The translations under genes were made by a program, and so were the position numbers. This document shows, in pieces, positions 61,123 to 64,000 of a stretch of 64,000 nt of DNA (the stretch's first letter is position 1; each line of letters starts with the position of its first letter). The notes beneath the pieces are model-generated. The model saw nothing but the letters and a program-made list of their open reading frames with translations, searched no databases and had not been told where the DNA came from. The DNA is from Glycomyces tritici (GTDB taxonomy: Bacteria > Actinomycetota > Actinomycetes > Mycobacteriales > Micromonosporaceae): positions 1-64,000 of the forward strand of contig NZ_JAUEMJ010000014.1 of the NCBI RefSeq assembly GCF_030403505.1, in the 5' to 3' direction.

Positions 61123-61770
61123 TCAGCCCACGACGCCGTGCTCCCAGGCCCACGCCGCGATGCCCACGCGGTTGCGGACCCCGAGCTTCGCGCGCACGGC
61201 CTCCAGGTGCGTCTTGACCGTGGAGACGGAGACGAACAGGGTCTCGGCGATCTCCGCGTTGGTCTTGCCGCGCGCCACGAGCTCCACGACGTCCAGCTCC
61301 CGCTCGGTCAGCACATGCGAGGCCTTGGGCCCCTCGGGAACCGGCTCGGTGAGCCGCTCGAGGAGGCGCACCGTGACCGACGGCGAGATGAGCGACTCCC
61401 CGCTCGCCGCGGCGCGGACCGCTTCGACCAGCAGGGTGGGCCCGGAGTCCTTGAGCAGGAACCCCGTCGCACCCGAGCGCAGCGCGCCGTACACGTACTC
61501 GTCGGTGTCGAACGTGGTGACGACGACGATCCGCGGGCCGCTGCCGTTCGCCCCGGCCAGGAGCGTGCGGGTGGCCTCGAGCCCGTCCAGGCGCGGCATG
61601 CGGATGTCGAAGAGGCACACGTCGGGCTTGAGCCGCCGCGCCTCGGACACCGCGACCACCCCGTCGGGGGCGTCGGCCACCACTTCCATGTCGGGCTGGG
61701 CGTCGATGATGGCCCGGAACCCTGCCCGGACCATCTCCTGGTCGTCTGCGATCAGCACTCGGATTGCCAC
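61123..61770 (-). CDS. NarL/LuxR-type response regulator, orphan
   Basis: The protein has 215 residues. Its receiver domain (1-120) has the phosphoacceptor D55 (LFDIRMPRLDG), acidic pocket D9-D10 and switch residues (VVTTFDT, LLKD). The LuxR helix-turn-helix is at 150-210 (LTERELDVVELVARGKTNAEIAETLFVSVSTVKTHLEAVRAKLGV). GTG start. No histidine kinase gene lies beside it, so its kinase is encoded elsewhere. It leads into YigZ and GH43 and may be the first gene of that operon. Confidence 0.9.
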   Translation of the reverse strand: MAIRVLIADDQEMVRAGFRAIIDAQPDMEVVADAPDGVVAVSEARRLKPDVCLFDIRMPRLDGLEATRTLLAGANGSGPRIVVVTTFDTDEYVYGALRSGATGFLLKDSGPTLLVEAVRAAASGESLISPSVTVRLLERLTEPVPEGPKASHVLTERELDVVELVARGKTNAEIAETLFVSVSTVKTHLEAVRAKLGVRNRVGIAAWAWEHGVVG

Positions 61771-61798
61771 GCCCCGAGCCTAACCGGCTCTCCGGCCG

Positions 61799-62173
61799 CT
61801 ACGCGGCGGCGCCCGCCAGTTCGCGCTCGCGCACCACAGGCGCCTGCACCGGTTCGGCGACCGGGGCCGGGCGGACCGGCGCCACGGCCGAGTCCGCGGC
61901 CTCGCGCTCCAGGACCGCCTGGCGGCGGGCCGACCGCTGCCGGATGGCGAAGGTCGTGGTCACCAGGAACAGCCAGGTGCCCTCGAGGAGGATGAGGCCC
62001 CAGTCGTGGCCGATGATCGCGGCGGTGAGCAGGATCGAGCAGGCCGAGATGACCAGGAGCAGCGAGGCCGGCTTGGTCGCGTGGATGCGGTGGGTCTGCA
62101 GGAGCAGGAAGTTGGTGATGTAGAGGAGCGCGCCGATGATCTGGAACATGATGCGGATGTCGAAGTCGTGCAT
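61799..62173 (-). CDS. Small membrane protein, CBU_0592-like
   Basis: This 124-residue protein has three hydrophobic segments (8-27, 34-53, 58-76) and an Ala/Val/Pro-rich cytosolic tail. The first part (IMFQIIGALLYITNFLLLQTHRI) resembles small CBU_0592-type membrane proteins of unknown function. ATG with GAGGA before it. Confidence 0.72.
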   Translation of the reverse strand: MHDFDIRIMFQIIGALLYITNFLLLQTHRIHATKPASLLLVISACSILLTAAIIGHDWGLILLEGTWLFLVTTTFAIRQRSARRQAVLEREAADSAVAPVRPAPVAEPVQAPVVRERELAGAAA

Positions 62174-62272
62174 GAGAAATCCTCGAAAGAACGTAAGGCA
62201 GGCAGGAAGGCGCCCCGCGCCGGCGATGGCGCGGTGGCAATGAGAAGAAGTAGGAAGAGGAGGACCGAGGGG

Positions 62273-62467
62273 TTACAGGGTCGCGGCCGGATGGCCGCTC
62301 GGTCTGCTCCGCGCGCAGATTTCCATGACCGCCCCGCGCAGGACGCGCGTCTGGAGCGATCCGCAGATGCAGCGCGTCCACACCGTCATGCCCGAGGCGC
62401 TCCGGTGCCGGGACACGGTCGTGACCGGATCGTCGTCGGGCCAACCGCAAAACGGGCAGCACTGCAT
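62273..62467 (-). CDS. Small zinc-ribbon-like protein
   Basis: This 64-residue protein has CPFCGWPDD near the start and RCICGSLQTRV near 32, a pair of CxxC-like knuckles that could hold one zinc (CPFC with CIC spacing is irregular). ATG has AAGGAGG nine bases upstream, strong evidence of translation. Function unknown; it may bind nucleic acid. Shares a divergent promoter region with the LysR gene. Confidence 0.65.
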   Translation of the reverse strand: MQCCPFCGWPDDDPVTTVSRHRSASGMTVWTRCICGSLQTRVLRGAVMEICARSRPSGHPAATL

Positions 62468-62633
62468 GACCGCGTCCTCCTTACAAGGCTTCGGGTTTCG
62501 TTCCAGGGATGAGCGCCGGCCGATACCGCCCGCGGCGGCATTCGCGCACTGTTCTCACGCTCAATACGAGGTTAAGGTCCCAATCGTCCGGGCTACAACA
62601 CCTTGGTGACGCTAGTTTGCGAAACTCATCGTG

Positions 62634-62645
62634 AAGCGAACGCTT
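62634..62645. promoter_or_regulatory. Possible LysR operator
   Basis: AAGCG-AA-CGCTT, a perfect dyad 19 bp before the LysR start, followed by a third AAGCG. It may be an autoregulatory site. Confidence 0.35.
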
Positions 62646-62664
62646 AAGCGATTGGGGCCACACT

Positions 62665-63603
62665 GTGATCGACCTGAGGAGACTGCACGTGCTGCGGGCG
62701 ATCGCCCACCACGGCACCGTCTCCGGTGCGGCGAAAGCCCTGCACATGTCCACTTCAGCGGCGTCGCAGCAGATCCGGCTGCTCGCCAAGGACCTCGGCG
62801 TGTCGCTCCTCGAACCGGTCGGGCGCGGCGTCAGGCTCTCCTCGGCGGCGCAGGTCCTCATCGCCCACATCGACGCCATCGAGGCGATGTGGCGCCTGGC
62901 CGAGGCCGAACTCCAGGCCACCGAAGGCGAGCCGTCGGGGATGCTGCGCCTGTGCGGGTTCCCCACGGCCATTGCGACACTGCTGGCGCCCCTGGTCGAC
63001 ACCGCCCGCGAGCGCTACCCCGCGCTCGAACTGCGACTGCGCGAGGCCGAGGCCTCGGAGAGCTTCGACCTGCTCTTCGCCGGAGAGGGCGACCTCGCGC
63101 TCGTCGAGGCGACGCCCGACAACCCGCCGCCGGAGGACATCCGCTTCGACGCGCAGACGGTCTTCAACGACCCGTTCGACCTCGTCGTGCCCGGCGGGCA
63201 CTGGTGCGTCGGGAGCGAGGCGGTCGACCTGCGCGAACTCGAGCGCGAGCCGTGGATCATCGGCGTGCCCGGGTCCATGCACCGCCGCCACGTGCTCACC
63301 GCCTGCTCCAACGCCGGGTTCCGGCCCACCGTCACCGGCGAGGCGCGCGAGTGGAACGTCATCGCCGTCATGGTCGCCCACAAGATGGGCGTCGCGCTCA
63401 TCCCCCGCCTCGTGGACCTCCCCCACCACCTCGACCTCGTGCGCGTCCCCGTCTCCGGGCCGTTCACGCCGTTCCGCCACTTCCAGGCCGTGACGCTGCG
63501 CGGAGGCTCGCGGCGCCCGTCCGTCGCGGCCGTCATGGAGCTGCTGAACGAGCAGGTGCGCGCCGCGGAAGGCATCGGGCCGCTCCCCGAAGCGCAGGCC
63601 TGA
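62665..63603 (+). CDS. LysR-family regulator
   Basis: The protein has 312 residues. Its helix-turn-helix is at 3-60 (LHVLRAIAHHGTVSGAAKALHMSTSAASQQIRLLAKDLG). The co-inducer domain covers 92-290 (MLRLCGFPTAIATLLAPLVDTARERYPALEL). The wing and dimer helix are typical. GTG start; divergent from the small zinc-ribbon gene, which may be a target. The ligand is unknown. An apparent inverted repeat follows the stop and could be a terminator. Confidence 0.88.
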   Translation: MIDLRRLHVLRAIAHHGTVSGAAKALHMSTSAASQQIRLLAKDLGVSLLEPVGRGVRLSSAAQVLIAHIDAIEAMWRLAEAELQATEGEPSGMLRLCGFPTAIATLLAPLVDTARERYPALELRLREAEASESFDLLFAGEGDLALVEATPDNPPPEDIRFDAQTVFNDPFDLVVPGGHWCVGSEAVDLRELEREPWIIGVPGSMHRRHVLTACSNAGFRPTVTGEAREWNVIAVMVAHKMGVALIPRLVDLPHHLDLVRVPVSGPFTPFRHFQAVTLRGGSRRPSVAAVMELLNEQVRAAEGIGPLPEAQA

Positions 63604-63690
63604 GAGCCGGCGCGTACACCGGCGCTGAGCTGGGGTAACCAGTGAACGTGATCGACCCTACTGGACACTGAACTCCGTTACGCTGAGCGA

Positions 63691-64000
63691 ATGTTCGACT
63701 ACGGCGGCGAGCCCGCGCACACCGGCCCCCGGCACCTGCGCGTGCGCGGAGGCGCCGCCCTGACCGGGTCGATCGACGTGAAGACCTCGAAGAACGCCGG
63801 CGTCGCACTCCTGTGCGCCAGCCTCCTCAACCGCGGCCCCACCGTGCTCCGGCACGTCGCCCGCATCGAGGAGGTCAACCGCATCCTGCGGGTCCTGGAA
63901 TCGATGGGCGTCGCGTGCGAATGGCTCAGCCCCGAAGGCGACCTGCGCATCCAGCCGCCCGAACGCCTCGACCTCACCCGCATCGACGCGGACGCGGCCC
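63691..64000 (+). CDS. MurA-like enolpyruvyl transferase, 5' part (window edge)
   Basis: The first 103 codons lie in the window and the gene runs past its end. The EPSP-synthase fold start is clear (RHLRVRGGAALTGSIDVKTSKNAGVALLCASLLN), with the Lys-Asn pair of MurA that binds UDP-N-acetylglucosamine, then HVARIEEVNRILRVLESMGV. MurA transfers enolpyruvate from PEP as the first committed step of peptidoglycan synthesis. The TSKN form and EEVNRI differ from the usual main MurA, so it may be a second paralogue. ATG 63691 fits TACGCT at 63679-63684 for a leaderless message. Confidence 0.82.
   Translation, partial: MFDYGGEPAHTGPRHLRVRGGAALTGSIDVKTSKNAGVALLCASLLNRGPTVLRHVARIEEVNRILRVLESMGVACEWLSPEGDLRIQPPERLDLTRIDADAA

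Overview
The window is chromosomal DNA of a high-GC actinomycete. The signs are dense GC3-rich coding, many GTG and TTG starts, 4-bp stop/start overlaps, a large LuxR-type ATPase regulator, an IniA/DynA-like dynamin pair, carbohydrate ABC operons without their own ATPase, and a gcvH-garA-DUF151-merR-gcvP block that parallels Rv1826-Rv1832 of Mycobacterium. The gene mix would suit Glycomycetaceae or Micromonosporales, but the genus is inference only.

Layout. Positions 1-958 are an intact IS5-family insertion sequence. Positions 1102-3760 hold a small membrane protein, a GT4 glycosyltransferase behind a G-quadruplex-prone leader, and a hypothetical protein. Positions 4211-13678 are the most unusual block: two translationally coupled LuxR-type regulators face an operon of dynamin GTPase, membrane-anchored GrpE-like protein, second dynamin GTPase and very acidic protein, followed by a membrane J-domain protein. 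Positions 13799-18060 encode two NIS siderophore synthetases; the second is fused to a PLP decarboxylase, a staphyloferrin B-like logic. Positions 18173-22652 hold a helical-repeat protein with a probable 3' frameshift, a MarR/cupin divergent pair around a clear operator, a short-chain cis-prenyltransferase, a VapBC-type toxin-antitoxin pair and a TipA-like MerR regulator.

Positions 22908-26327 are the sdhCAB operon with a divergent LysR gene. Positions 27332-31065 hold an ankyrin protein, a small hypothetical protein, a PabB-like chorismate enzyme and a VWA/solute-binding membrane protein. Positions 31155-37033 are the glycine-cleavage block with a single glycine riboswitch before gcvP, and a CDP-alcohol phosphatidyltransferase. 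Positions 37363-47575 form an L-rhamnose regulon: RhaM mutarotase, RhaI isomerase, an aldolase-dehydrogenase fusion and RhaB kinase, then a binding protein, two permeases and a YesL-like protein. A divergent LacI regulator accompanies it, with matching palindromes in front of both transcription units. A GH51 arabinofuranosidase follows, and a GH43 enzyme lies at 59530.

Positions 49278-50547 are a DAHP synthase preceded by a leader peptide carrying Trp, Tyr and Phe codons and by mutually exclusive hairpins, a classic attenuator layout. The remainder holds a mycothiol-type DinB-fold protein, a secreted coiled-coil protein, two different exonuclease III genes flanking a large membrane protein, a DExH helicase, ArfB, a YigZ/IMPACT protein, an orphan response regulator, small proteins, a LysR regulator and the 5' part of a MurA-like gene cut by the window edge. 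I saw no tRNA, rRNA or genuine CRISPR array.
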